Positions 27,885-39,114 of a stretch of DNA of 64,000 bases are shown piece after piece (positions within the stretch are counted from its first letter, which is position 1; each line of letters begins with the position of its first letter). Source of the stretch: Wuchereria bancrofti (Eukaryota; Nematoda; Chromadorea; Rhabditida; Onchocercidae); assembly GCA_005281725.1 (NCBI GenBank), contig SSBO01000001.1, positions 4,076,399 to 4,140,398 on the forward strand. Direction: 5' to 3'. The notes under the pieces were generated by a model. The model was not told the origin of the DNA. It searched no databases and worked only from the letters and a program-made list of their open reading frames with translations. A program made the position numbers and the translations under genes.

Positions 27885-27895
27885 ACTTTCTGAAA
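27885..27895 (-). promoter_or_regulatory. Candidate spliced-leader acceptor of dcr-1
   Basis: On the minus strand GAAATTTCAG is followed by AAAGT and the Dicer ATG. A strong acceptor this close to a first codon with no upstream exon is typical of nematode trans-splicing. It supports the chosen start. Confidence 0.65.
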
Positions 27896-28532
27896 TTTCT
27901 TTAATTCTTATTCCTCCATATTTTTCAAATCAAAAAATTTTGCGAACACGTATACATAGCAAAATACATGAAAGCAAAGTATATAAAAGATTAAAGTGAC
28001 GAAACAAGCAAATATAAATGTCCCAGACACTTCAAAATATTTGAACATCAAAATTCCAATGTCCTTTCTTATTCCACTGTAAAGTCCACTTTTTTCGAGG
28101 TAAAATTTTCCACAACTATAAAGACAAGTGAAAGGAAAAAACAGAATTCATCAGCATTGTAAACTGATCATCAAATGAAGCATTAAGTATAGTATTAGGT
28201 CATATAAGTATTGACGTCAGCAAGAAATTTACTGTTGCTGTACTTATGAAACAATAACTGTTTAAAGACACACCATTTTACTCAATCACAAATGACATAA
28301 ATATCAATTTGAATCAACACACAGATATCAATTTAAAAAAAAAAAAACTGGAAAACTTTCTAGAAGATGAAGGCCTTCTAGGAAGTTGGAGTTATAAGTT
28401 TCCAACAATACGCAATACAGATTTAAAGCTACGAGTCTAAAAGTTCTTTCCTAATCTGAAAAGCACTGTGCTTGATGTGGTTAGAAATAGCTTCTATATA
28501 CCCTACCTCATGCAGACTTCCTCCTACCACTG

Positions 28533-28538
28533 TTTTAT
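28533..28538 (-). terminator. Polyadenylation signal AATAAA of the MRPL51 gene
   Basis: AATAAA on the minus strand, 37 bases after the MRPL51 stop codon. About 650 bases then separate it from the Dicer start on the same strand. Confidence 0.6.
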
Positions 28539-28574
28539 TCGAGAAAGACAACAGAGGTTTTCAAAAAACGGACA

Positions 28575-29481
28575 TCAAACAAGGTCCTGATAGCTCCTTC
28601 TAGATTTGTCCTTGTAAAAATAATCCGGTTTCTCGTCCCATAATCCAAAATAACGCTCATCCCTCAACTCATCCTGCTTGTAGTAATTATGTTTCTGAAG
28701 CAAATATTTGATTCTTTTTTGCAGATCATACCACCGTCGAGGCGAACTGATTTGCATTTTCTCCTTATACAAATTCCGGAAATGAATCAATTTCACCAAT
28801 TCGTTAGTTCGATGTTGACCTGGAAAACCACGAAGCCAGGCTGGAACGTGGTACTGCAGCTGAGCTGGGTGGATGCTACCGTCACCCAATAAATCGATAT
28901 AGTCATTCTCACCAAACCTGCAACAGTTTGGGTTTATGTAAATATTGATAAGAAACTCGTGTACTCTCTTAATATAATGTTAATTTAAAGCAAACAAATA
29001 ATTTAATCTGTAGAATGGATTCTGAAATTTCAAAAATAAATTAATTTGAATTTTTCATTCAAATAACTACAGCTTTCCTGTATCTGGCCTCGCTTTCTCC
29101 AGCACTTTCGACAATTCCAGTTTTAATTTGATCACTTCTTAAATCACCTTTAATTTGTTTGCTCGAATAATAAGTAAATGGCCTAAAGGTGAATAAAACG
29201 TAACAAATAAGAAATCACTAATACCTTGCTTGTGCTGTAGTCCAGCAATCGCGCACTTTATAATCAGGCTTATGTACTGGTACCTTGCAGTTTGGTAGTC
29301 GAGGCAAAGGGTCAATACCTGGCCGATGGTATCGATATCTGTACCCAGCATCGGTTACTGGATGCATCTTTCTTTCTGGGTCGTCGACAATTCGTGGAAC
29401 GGCGCAACGATCGTGAAAACATCGCAATATTACTGTTTTTAGCTGACACTTTGAGATCGACGGACTTATATTATGCTGCAT
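28575..29481 (-). CDS. mrpl-51: Mitochondrial large-subunit ribosomal protein L51 (mL51)
   Basis: Structural protein of the mitochondrial 54S/39S ribosomal subunit. Two exons, 29481-29225 and 28917-28575, join in phase to give 199 residues. The conserved core is in exon 2: FGENDYIDLLGDG, then PAWLRGFPGQ, NELVKLI, and a basic end with LQKRIKYLLQKHNYY. This order matches MRPL51 (FG-YDNIGILG, WLRGWKG, NEL, LNKRIRYLYKHFN). The N terminus (MQHNISPSISKCQLKTVILR) is basic, lacks acids and could be a mitochondrial import signal. About 30 residues follow the core (GLWDEKPDYFYKDKSRRS), longer than in mammals. The start is supported by a candidate trans-splice acceptor (GTTTTAG/GAA-ATG) at 29485. The gene lies upstream of dcr-1 on the same strand, about 690 bases away, and is divergent from rpl-6. 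Confidence 0.9.
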
Positions 29482-29998
29482 TTCCTAAAACTCCTTACCT
29501 CATTTACTCGAAAATGACAGTAATTCTACCTTGAAACATAAAATATACTTGTTTTCGATGTATCTTTGCAAAAAGGTCCAGATCAGACACATCGAAATAG
29601 TGCTGCTATTTTCTATAGCAATTCTTCCACTCCTCTTGACTTACGGTAGTTTTGGGTTCCCTATCCTCGCTGGTGAAGGTGTGCAAGTATTGCTTCGGTT
29701 TGGGTTGCGTTTAGATTCGTGGCATCCGTAAGGTAATTTGAGGCGCGCTGGGATTATTTCTCTTCCTTACGTTATGAAGTAGCACCGAAGTACATTGTGC
29801 AAATGCTTACGTTACATATAACTTTGTATCTTCACAATACGATTTAATAAGGATTTTGCCGTAAAAGTCTAAAAAGCAAAATGTGTATTGTATCAAGTAC
29901 CGGGTTCTTAAACTGGGAAGGAGTGTCACATGTTCATGTGTTTGCAAACTGCCTTATGAAGCCTTTACTTTTACTACATGTTGTCGCAATTTGTAGAA
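29482..29998. promoter_or_regulatory. Shared divergent upstream region of mrpl-51 and rpl-6
   Basis: 517 bases separate two head-to-head start codons and must hold the promoters for both genes. I see no exon here that I trust, and no clear TATA box. It includes candidate trans-splice acceptors at both edges (29485 on the minus strand, 29996 on the plus strand). Confidence 0.6.
29987..29996 (+). promoter_or_regulatory. Candidate spliced-leader acceptor of rpl-6
   Basis: GCAATTTGTAG is followed by AA and the ATG at 29999. It decides between this start and an in-frame ATG at 29978, which would be removed as part of the outron. Confidence 0.6.
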
Positions 29999-31458
29999 AT
30001 GTTAGCAAAAAAGCATGTACCACGTATGAGGCATAATTATGAAGTAGCACCGGGAGTTATGCGATTTTCTGCTGCACGGATGTACGCAAAACGTGGTGCG
30101 TATGCCAAGAAAACATACCCTGCTGTCGAGAAGAAAATAAGACGCAAAGTGAAGTTTGTGGTGAAGCCGATTGGGGGCGATAAGAATGGCAAAGAGCGAA
30201 AAGTCCTCGTCAAGAAGGAGGTATGGAACTTTTTACTTTCCACGAATTTCCAGGTCTTAATGTCCATAATTATTTTTTTTTCATTTGATTTGGTTGTGTT
30301 TACTTTATCAGTTCTTTGCAAGGCTTTTTGCTTATGTTTCTTCTTTAATTTCCTGTGTGGAATATGAAAATCGGTGATTTAAATCTCTTACGTACGGAAT
30401 CAGTTTTAGCCGAAATATCTAAAAGAAGGTAGAACCATCCGACGAACAAAACGGTCCCCTAAAAAAACAGCCTTACGGCGATCGATCACTCCTGGTACCA
30501 TTCTAATAATACTCGCTGGGCGACACAAGGGAAAGCGTGTTATCTTTCTGAAGCAGCTGGAAAAATCGGGTCTCTTGCTTGTGACAGGTAATCTCTTATG
30601 ACAAAAATCGGATCTCTTGTTGCTTTTCAAAAAGTACTGATTTTTTTCCAGATATGGACTGGTCAGTCGCTAATGAAAGTTATATAAAAAAGAAATCTTT
30701 ATTGGTGAGGTTGTGCTATTACTCATAAGCTGGACCTCAGAAAAATTTCAGTGTTTTAAAATTCGTTAAAACCTGTTGAAGTTTTAATAAATTTTGGAGG
30801 TCTTGAATGAATTGAGCACATATTTTATCATGAGAAAATAGCTGTCATTACACTTCTTAATTTATCTAGGGCCGATGAAATTGAATTCTACTCCGCTACG
30901 ACGTATAGCCCAGGCTTTCGTGATTGCAACGAAGACAAAACTTGATATATCAGGATTGAAAGTCCCAGAACACATTGATGATGCCTATTTCCGGAGATTC
31001 AATTCAAAAAAAGCACCCAAAAAAGGCGACGCCAATATATTCACACAGGGGACAACCGTAAGTTCATAGCGGTTTTTTTCACAACTTACTTTTTTCACTT
31101 GTAATTTATTTTCTGGTTGTTTCACCTGTTCATTATTGTGGAAGGGATGTCTTGGTTCTCCGGATCACTTTTCATGGTATTTCGAATTTGATGTCCGCAG
31201 TAAGATGTTTGTCATAGGTGTTCGGCAGTACTGTGAACTATTTCTGTGCTGCTTTGAGTATAACTAGTTTTATTTTCTGATGTATTATCTTTCTAGGAGT
31301 ATATTGTGTCGGATCAAAGAAAAGCAGATCAAAAAGCTGTAGATAACATGGTGTTAGAGGTGATTCGGAAACATCCAGAGAAGAAGTATCTTTTTGGTTA
31401 TTTGGGCTCCAGGTTTGCTTTGGGTAAAAATCAGTTCCCTCATCGGATGTTATTCTGA
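29999..31458 (+). CDS. rpl-6: 60S ribosomal protein L6 (eL6)
   Basis: Cytosolic large ribosomal subunit protein. Four exons, 29999-30220, 30410-30587, 30870-31057 and 31297-31458, total 750 bases and 249 residues. Landmarks in order: N-terminal [37 protein letters not shown] with [12 protein letters not shown], the KOW-like core typical of L6; [28 protein letters not shown]; and the C-terminal [14 protein letters not shown] and ending [18 protein letters not shown]. These match eL6 throughout. Splice phases agree (0, 1, 0). A longer start at 29978 is open but lies upstream of a likely trans-splice acceptor, so I prefer 29999. AATAAA occurs about 30 bases after the stop (near 31488). Confidence 0.96.
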
Positions 31459-31935
31459 TTAATTTTTGTTTAATTTTTCCTTGTTAAAAATAAATGTTTC
31501 TACAGAACAATATGTGTGAAAAGAACATGACACATCGAAGTGTCTGTATGTAAATTCTAGCTTCCGGTAAATTCAAGACATAAATTTAAGGATAGTAATG
31601 GTATATCCGTTGCCATTCGCATAAACAGATGTAATTTATGAAAATATCGAAATTTGGTTTTCGTTATATCAAGAATTCAACACAAGTCGTATTGTGTGAA
31701 TTCGAAGTAGGTATGGTTCTTTTGCAAAAAAAATGATTAGAAGCAGTTTTTCTTCTGCTAAAGAGTTTTCAGTAGCAATATTATTGCTGACTGCTGACAT
31801 ATTGTGAAGGCAGAAATTTGATTGTGGACATATAACGCATGTAGAGAGAGGCTGTACCTAGAGATTGAGAATGAAATATAAGTGTTTCTGGAATATTTAG
31901 CTACTCATCTGTTTAATTTTTTGAGGTAGTTCTAC

Positions 31936-33085
31936 ATGACCAGTAAAAACGAATCTGAAATTGGGAAGGAGCAGAAAAGTGATGGTATCAGAATCGACTT
32001 TCAAATCGATTTTTATTTACATTTGTTGCATCCACTCTTAGGGATCAGTTGGAAATGGTTTTTTGACTGAATATTCTAACTGTATGTTATTCGCGCTTTT
32101 GGAAATAATTCTGCAGTCTTCAGTTCATCCGCGTCCTCAGCTGATGGCTGAAAGACAAAAGTAAATTTCATCATGCGCGAGACATGTATTCGATCGAAGA
32201 GGCTGGGGACGCTTCGATAAATAAAGGCCCGTCACTAAATGCCCAATATGCAATTTAACAACTAAAGAAGATCGCTTTTATGATGCGGATGTTTTCCAAT
32301 TCCAGGTAGTCTCCCAGTTGCCTCTTCCTGTTGCACCGTCTCTCAAATAGTATTCGCTGTGAATCCTCTGTTGCAAATCTGTTTGTTTGAACAGAAAGAG
32401 ACTTTGCAGAAGAAACATGAACTAACGGATTCTGGGTTTGGAAGTCCTGCAAGTGACACCACCCTGTGAGCTGATCTGGAAATTAAAAAATTTAGTTCAT
32501 CCGAGAATTTGAAACGTACAGAGAAATGCTGCCACACTGTCAAAAAAAAGAGGCTTTCAAAAAAGAAGTGGTGATCATAACCACTTAGCTCCAAATTATA
32601 AAATAGGGGACGACCAAATGACTGACCCGAAACTTTCCGACTCAGGTACTGAGTGGTCTGAAAACAAGAAATGCCAGGTTTGAGCATGCAGTAGGTTGTA
32701 GAAATAAGTTGGGGCACATCATCTTAAATTTGATGTACCTTATTTAAGAGGTTGCTGATGCTTCAAAATGTGGAAAAGGAAATTTAGGGCTTACCACTTA
32801 CGTTTGTCAGGTACCTGAAAATGGTGCTTAAAAAAGTTTTTGTAAAAGCAAAACTGGTGATTTCAAATATGTGATCTACATCCTTGAATCTCTAGTTACT
32901 ATGTGTTTCTCTTGCTCTTCCTCACTTCACTCCCATCTTCCTGTTTCAGGAAAATGTGTTCTATCTCGTTAATATGACATTCTTTGCTTTTCTATTCCTA
33001 ATTTATTACATTCAAAATGAATCGTGCGTACATAGTGTTTTTTTTAAATTGTATATTGACCGTAACTTCAACGTCAGCCGATAAA
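31936..33085 (+). pseudogene. Disrupted coding sequence of unknown family with a CPIC motif
   Basis: Several segments read like protein but do not join into one open frame. They are: an ATG start at 31936 (MTSKNESEIGKEQKSD); VHPRPQLMAERQK near 32123; KCPICNLTTKEDRFYDADVF up to a donor near 32304; after an acceptor at about 32393, KETLQKKHELTDSGFGSPAS, a TGA, then a Ser/Lys-rich stretch; a frame change at an A8 run near 32541; then DHNHLAPNYKIGDDQM up to a donor at 32679; VADASKCGKGNLGLTTYVCQ at ~32752-32811; and possibly a last exon from 32950 with a hydrophobic run. Normal GT-AG borders flank several pieces, which suggests a former multi-exon gene. CPIC plus later cysteines hints at zinc binding. 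At least two stops and one frameshift suggest a pseudogene. The alternative is a live gene with base errors. Confidence 0.45.
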
Positions 33086-33089
33086 ATCT

Positions 33090-36000
33090 GTGAAATATTA
33101 CGCGCCAATTTTCCAAGTGTATGATGCAAATTTAAGGTGGTAGCTGCCTAAAACTATGAAATTTTCGAAACTTAAAAAAACACTGATAAATATTAAAATT
33201 TGAAATTGTTCGCGAAATTTTATTGCAAAATCTGATCACTTTAAATATTTTTTTCTATTTTAATTCAATAAGGAAGGATTGACAATTGAAACAATCGAAG
33301 AGATTCACCATAATACAACCACGCAGTAAAATGTAATCTAGATGAAATTCTGAGAACAACCAGTAATTTGTCGGAATGATGCAAATTTAGAGTGCAAATG
33401 TACCCAACCAATTAGAAATCTGCATATTGATTAACAGTATTTTAACAATCAGAAGATTATCCCAGCCATAACTTCTTACTGTCTAATATCAGTGATATAT
33501 TAATTAATCATTTACTGGTCTCTAACCTGCTAAAATTCTATTTTGTATTCTAGAAATTCCAATTTCACAAAGTTCAAAATATATGCTTTGAGATACATAA
33601 CAACGTTCTGGTGAGACAAACATGATTCAAATAATCCAAACTTAATACAATTCCTATAAAACATGAAACTGCACTTCTACCTAATTTTGCATAATTTTTT
33701 TTCTGGAAGATCTTGAAAACAGATTTATGGATGAAATGGGATCACCGTATCCTGAAACACACTTTATCTTCATACTATTATTCCAGAAGAAAGCGCGAGA
33801 GATGTGCATTTTTTTCTTCTTGTCCTTTTTTAATAAAACAAATGTTTTTTTTGTTAGGTTTTTTGCTAGGTGGGCAAAGATGAAGTGAAAAAAGAAATTA
33901 GAATCAGGTGTTTGAGTTTAAGTCTAACTCAAGAACTATAATTATACAAATTCTGCTTTCATTAAAAACAGCCGAGTACTTATTTACCTAAATATCCCAT
34001 TCCTTCTCATTCAGGAAAAACAAAGAGAATTAGAAATTACAGATGGCAGTTTCATGAGTTTTCTTTTACATTATGACGAGCAAAATGATTTTTGACGTAT
34101 TATTGAACTATAGAATCAGTTAAGCGAGTAAAAGATTCATCCGTCTTCATTCTTTCATCTTCACTTATTCACTTATCAAATATTTTTTGCGTCAAAATAC
34201 GTGGATGAATTTTTCTGTAAAAGGAGGTAAATGCATTTGAAAACATAGCCAAACATAAATTTTCGGTCTTTAATGAAAGAAGCCTTTGATGTTAGTCACT
34301 AAACCAGTATGTCCAGTAATTTACTGATTAAGCTTCTAAAAATTTTTGACTAATTTTGACTCCAGCTATATTTTTAAAACTCTGTAATCTTTACGAGTTT
34401 AAATGTTCTTTACCGTTATTCAGAATCACTAATTTCGATTATGAAGTGTCAATATTCTTTAGAGAGATTTGATAAGAATTTAGAAATTTTCATAGATAAA
34501 ACTTTGAGACATGAGAAATTTCTAATTTTGACCACACTGTTATCAAATGTATAGCAATATTTATAAGAATGTGTACATTATCTCAGTATAGCATACTTCT
34601 TGCACAGTCCTCTGAACCGACTTTGATGTCTTTCAGAGTCCCTTCCTTATTAACATGATTCTTTAGAGTTGGAGTAAAATTTTCGGAACCGGTTTCCTAG
34701 ACCCTTGCATTTAATGCCACGGTGGAATACATCTTCATCAAAATTCTTTCACTAAACATTCTCTACTCATTTTCCATCCATTTACATCAAAGACAAAGTT
34801 TCTAAAAAAAATCCTTTCTAATAAATAGTGAATTTCCATAGCGAAAGCAATATAGTTAGTTCATACTGGTCTCCAACGCTCTGTTAATGGGAAAGCAGAG
34901 ATTCGTATGTGACCAATTATGCAAAGCAATTATTTTCTAAAAAAATCCAAAGAGAATCAATTGCTGAACAGATTAAATCAGAGGATGGAACTGCTTACAT
35001 TAAACACTCTTAATGACTCAGCAATCTTTTTATCGTACAAGTATTCTTAGAATATATTTAGTAATTATATTAGTTATCCTTCGACATTTGAAAAACTCCT
35101 CTACAATGTCATTCATTTTTTTCACTTCTTTTTTTAACGGTAATTTGTACTTCTATTCTTTCTTTTTATCTCTATTCTTTCTATTTTTGTAGATTTTTAG
35201 AAGGTCACTTTTTTGTGCTTTTACTAATTATTTTTCTTCTCGCCTTTTATCTTATTTTGATTGCCATATTGGATAATCCGATAATGTATTAAATGCAACG
35301 TACAGTGCAGTTACCGTTTCATTTTTTTTTAACTTCCTGAATTTTTAATATTCTACATATAAAGATCACTGTCATGCAGTCATTTATTAAATTCAAAAGT
35401 TATATCAATTTCAGTTCTAATCATTATTAAATTACGCTATCCCATATTATTTTACCATATTATTTTTCCACTTCATAATTTTTCATTTTGTGGCTTTGTG
35501 GCGGATGATTCAGCGGTAGCTTTGATTTACTGATGAAAAATAAAACATCCTTTCGCAATGCTGCTTTTTTTTTTCTTTTTTTGTTCCCATGTTCCCTTTT
35601 CATTCTCTTCTGATGTGTGATATAAAAACTGCCCACAGTTAGTTCTGGAACAAGTGGAAAGATGCAAAATCGTCAAATTCCGCCATAAATTGTACTCGTT
35701 GAAGTTAGAAGAAAAAGTATGTGGAGAGATTTAGGATAGGTTAAAGAATTGAATGAAAGAGAGCGAGAATGATCCTTATAAATTTGAAAGCAAAATCAGA
35801 TTATATTTCCATGTAATAAGATTTATTTAAGGAAACGTCTTCATACTCAAAAATTAACGAAGGATGAGCCTCCAAACTGATAGTTTTTTATAGGCGTTCA
35901 AACTTAAGTATGTTTCCATGTCTTCCATTCTCTTCTGACATGTGGCACAAAAACTACTCACAACTTTCTGTGAAAATTGCTTTCACTTAATCATTTTCGA

Positions 36001-39000
36001 AACTTTTCAAAAAATTTTTATGAAATCGTCTCCAAGTCCTTCACAGAACTTCCTCTTCCTTTCGCCCTCTCTCTTTCTCTCTCTCTCTCAAGTACTGTCT
36101 TATTACATGAGAATAATTTTTGTTATGCTCATTAATAAAATTTATGAATAAAATTTAATTGGAGTTATCCAAAGTTTGTTAGATTTAATCAGCTTATTCT
36201 ACTATAGAATTTTAGGTTAGTTAGCTGGAGAGAGCAGGATAAACGATTGCTTTTCTTTTTACCATATTTTTTTTTGCTTCTTTTTTATTTTTTATCATTT
36301 TCTATTCTTGATATAAAAATTATCACTGTTGAATTATCTCACATCCTCGAAAGACACCGATAATTTGGTACAGTAGACAATAATTTTTTTCTTTGTTCTT
36401 TGCACTTCTCGTAAATATCTTTAAATTTATTACAAAAACTCCATAGATAAAAAAGTGATGTGCTCCCTTTTGAATGAAAAAAGAAAATTTCTAAAGTGCA
36501 TTTGCTGTTCTAATATTTCCCTGTAAAGCTAACTTATAACTGTCATTCGGCTTTTGAATAGAATTGTAAATTACACTGCCATTCGATAATGGCGGTACTT
36601 ATCATCATTATCTGTGAAACATGTTTCAAAACATAGGAAATGAGATCCAAAACGGATTCAATACATATAAATGTGTGAATCCTGTCACTGATTAAGTTGC
36701 TGGGAGAGAGAAAGGATAAATGTACTGATCATCCTTCTGATCCAGCAAAATTAAATGCTGTTAGATGGTATGCAAAAAGATAATCAAATAAATTAATTAA
36801 ATAAGTGACTCTATGGATAAAAAATGGAACGATCAGAAGTGTAACTTGTAAAAAACTTTCATATCTTTCCTCCAATTACCAATCATTGAGAATCTTAAAA
36901 TTTATAAATTCTGTAACTGAAATCAATTGATTTTTTTTCCATTTTATCTCTTCGCATTTTTCATAACATCAGAATTAGTTTTAAGAAAATGTTCTCAAGT
37001 GTTTGGCTTAATTTGTTGATCTTTCAGAAGATTAGTTCATTCGGTTTTAATAATATATAAACATTTGATCAGTCTGGCCAGATAATCAATTTAGCTTTAA
37101 CATCTTTCAAAGGAATTATAGCAAAAATTTGAGAATTATTGAAAACTGAAATCGCTGTTTCTCGTCATAATTTTTCAGGTATATGACAGATCTCGATCTC
37201 CTCTCTGCTTTAACGGCGCTTTTGGATCTTTCTGCTGTGGTCAAGCAATGAAGGGACAATCACCACTACTGATAAGAATCAGTGCTTTCAGTGTCAGCAA
37301 GGGACAATTTGTATTTGTCAGAAGTGTTATCACTACGAAAATGTTATTTAGACACATCTCTTTATACCAGCTCACCCATAAAAGGTTCAGTAGCGCTTGC
37401 TACTCTACAAATTCTTGCCGCACATATTTTGCTGTCAACGATGTTGTCACACCACTTTTCTCCAAACCATTGCAGTTTTTGTTGAAACTTCTTACAATAT
37501 AAGACGTCTTTTCCTTCTCTCGCTTCACCTCCTCTCATTTTTTCAATAACGAATTTCCTTCTTTTTTTCTCTCTATCAGCAATCATATATGATCCTGGTT
37601 TTTATAATCGTATCACGGACTTCCGGAATATACAATTATTTATTGATTTTTCAGTCTGTTTACCACTCATCTTTTCCCACTATCATTTTTTAGCAATAGC
37701 AATTAATTATTAGTTCAATAAAACAGCAATGATTTGTTCTTCAATAAAGTAAATTAATCTCACACCACAATTACTTACTTGTTAGCTTCTATAATTTATT
37801 GACCAAATTGTCAGTGGTTTTCATTCCGATAGAAAACGATTCTTTTTCCGGTTATTGGATTTGTCCACTTATTTTCAAGAAATCAAAAAAAGCATTATAC
37901 TTTGGAATTTACAGGTCCAGAACTCAATATTTTGTCTACGCTAATAACTGCTTGCAAAAATTATTATATAAATTTAGATAACACGACTTTTGTATCCCAC
38001 ATTTATTTAAAACAACTGAGAACTCGGAAAAGGATGTCATTAGCTGGACACTCATAAAGATGTTTCATGAACCACACAAAAAATATCGCCATTCTTTCCG
38101 AAAGAGAAAGCCAACTAATTAGTTTTTCTCATTCGACCGCATTTCTTCCATAATTAAAATTACGAATGGTTTTTATTCGTTTGGCGTGAATTCATCTTTA
38201 CGAATTGAAAGAAGTTTGAATCCATGGAAAAGTCTAACTTCACCTTTCAAAAAATGTCCATCACCAGAACTTTCCTTTTAACTTTTTTTTTGTTCCATCA
38301 AGGAAAGTTAAATTTAAAACAGCAAAATAGTGGGAGTGCAGTTGTTGCGTGTTCAATTTGGTGAGGATAATTTAGTGCTCTGTTTATTTCACTTCTTCCT
38401 ATAATGTAAGCAATGTGGAACTATTCCGCTCATTGATAATATTTCCTTCTGTTTATTATCATTTTGTAACCATCTTTGTTCCTTTTATTGTTAAGCTCAT
38501 TTATATAAACATTCATTTAAAGGTTGCCAAAACTATATCATTCGTAATGAGGCGTTGTCAAGATAAGATACACTATGTGATATTAAATAAGATTTCAAAT
38601 TTGCAAAAAAATAAATGTCTTATGTGGCGTAGAAATCATTACGTGCTTTTCGGCATTGCTCATTAAACATATTTGTATCGTCTTAGGATTCACTCGCATA
38701 CAAAAATGTTTAGATTTGTTGTTTACCTGATAATTACTCATCGAAAAATGCTGGCACATTGTTCGAGAAGCTTCCTGTTCACAATTTCATTCTTATTGAT
38801 TACTAATTGAACGACACTATACTGGGGAACCGGACCGAAGTAAGTACATATGAACCCTGGTTAACATTTCTCTTTCGATACTTACTATTCATCAACCAAA
38901 TGAAAGATCTGGCTGCTCCAATTTTTATCATAATTTCATGCGACAAATCAAACAGTCACCACAGCAGTCATGATTCGATCCCTCGATCCTTCCTATTTTA

Positions 39001-39114
39001 TGAGGTGAAAATCGAAAAAATATAAAAATTGATATGACGAGCTTACAAGTTTCCTCCAGATAAAAATCTATTTTAAAAGGAACTAATTTAAACGCGAAAC
39101 GAATCCGTGAGCCA
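33090..39114. other. Long intergenic region between rpl-6 side and OATP gene
   Basis: AT-rich sequence with poly-T and CT tracts, including a CTCTCT microsatellite at about 36064-36090. One coding-like patch at 37181-37503 is listed separately. Otherwise I see no exon I can support. Confidence 0.5.
37181..37503 (+). CDS. Possible orphan exon, cysteine-containing, unidentified
   Basis: After a good acceptor (AATTTTTCAG) an open frame begins with PLCFNGAFGSFCCGQAMK and continues to a stop at about 37503, with a later SACYSTNSCRTYF. It has higher GC than its surroundings and a paired-cysteine look. I cannot find a start, a donor or a partner exon, and I do not recognise the family. It could be a terminal exon of the disrupted gene upstream or chance. 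Confidence 0.2.

Noticed and set aside
29978..29998. Upstream in-frame start for rpl-6
   Set aside because: A TTTGTAG acceptor lies between it and the conserved start, so it would be removed by trans-splicing.
32343..32717. 124-codon open frame on the minus strand
   Set aside because: No motif or signal peptide; the plus strand of the same stretch reads more like spliced coding sequence.
36064..36090. CT-rich tract as a regulatory element
   Set aside because: Simple CTCTCT microsatellite with no nearby start site.
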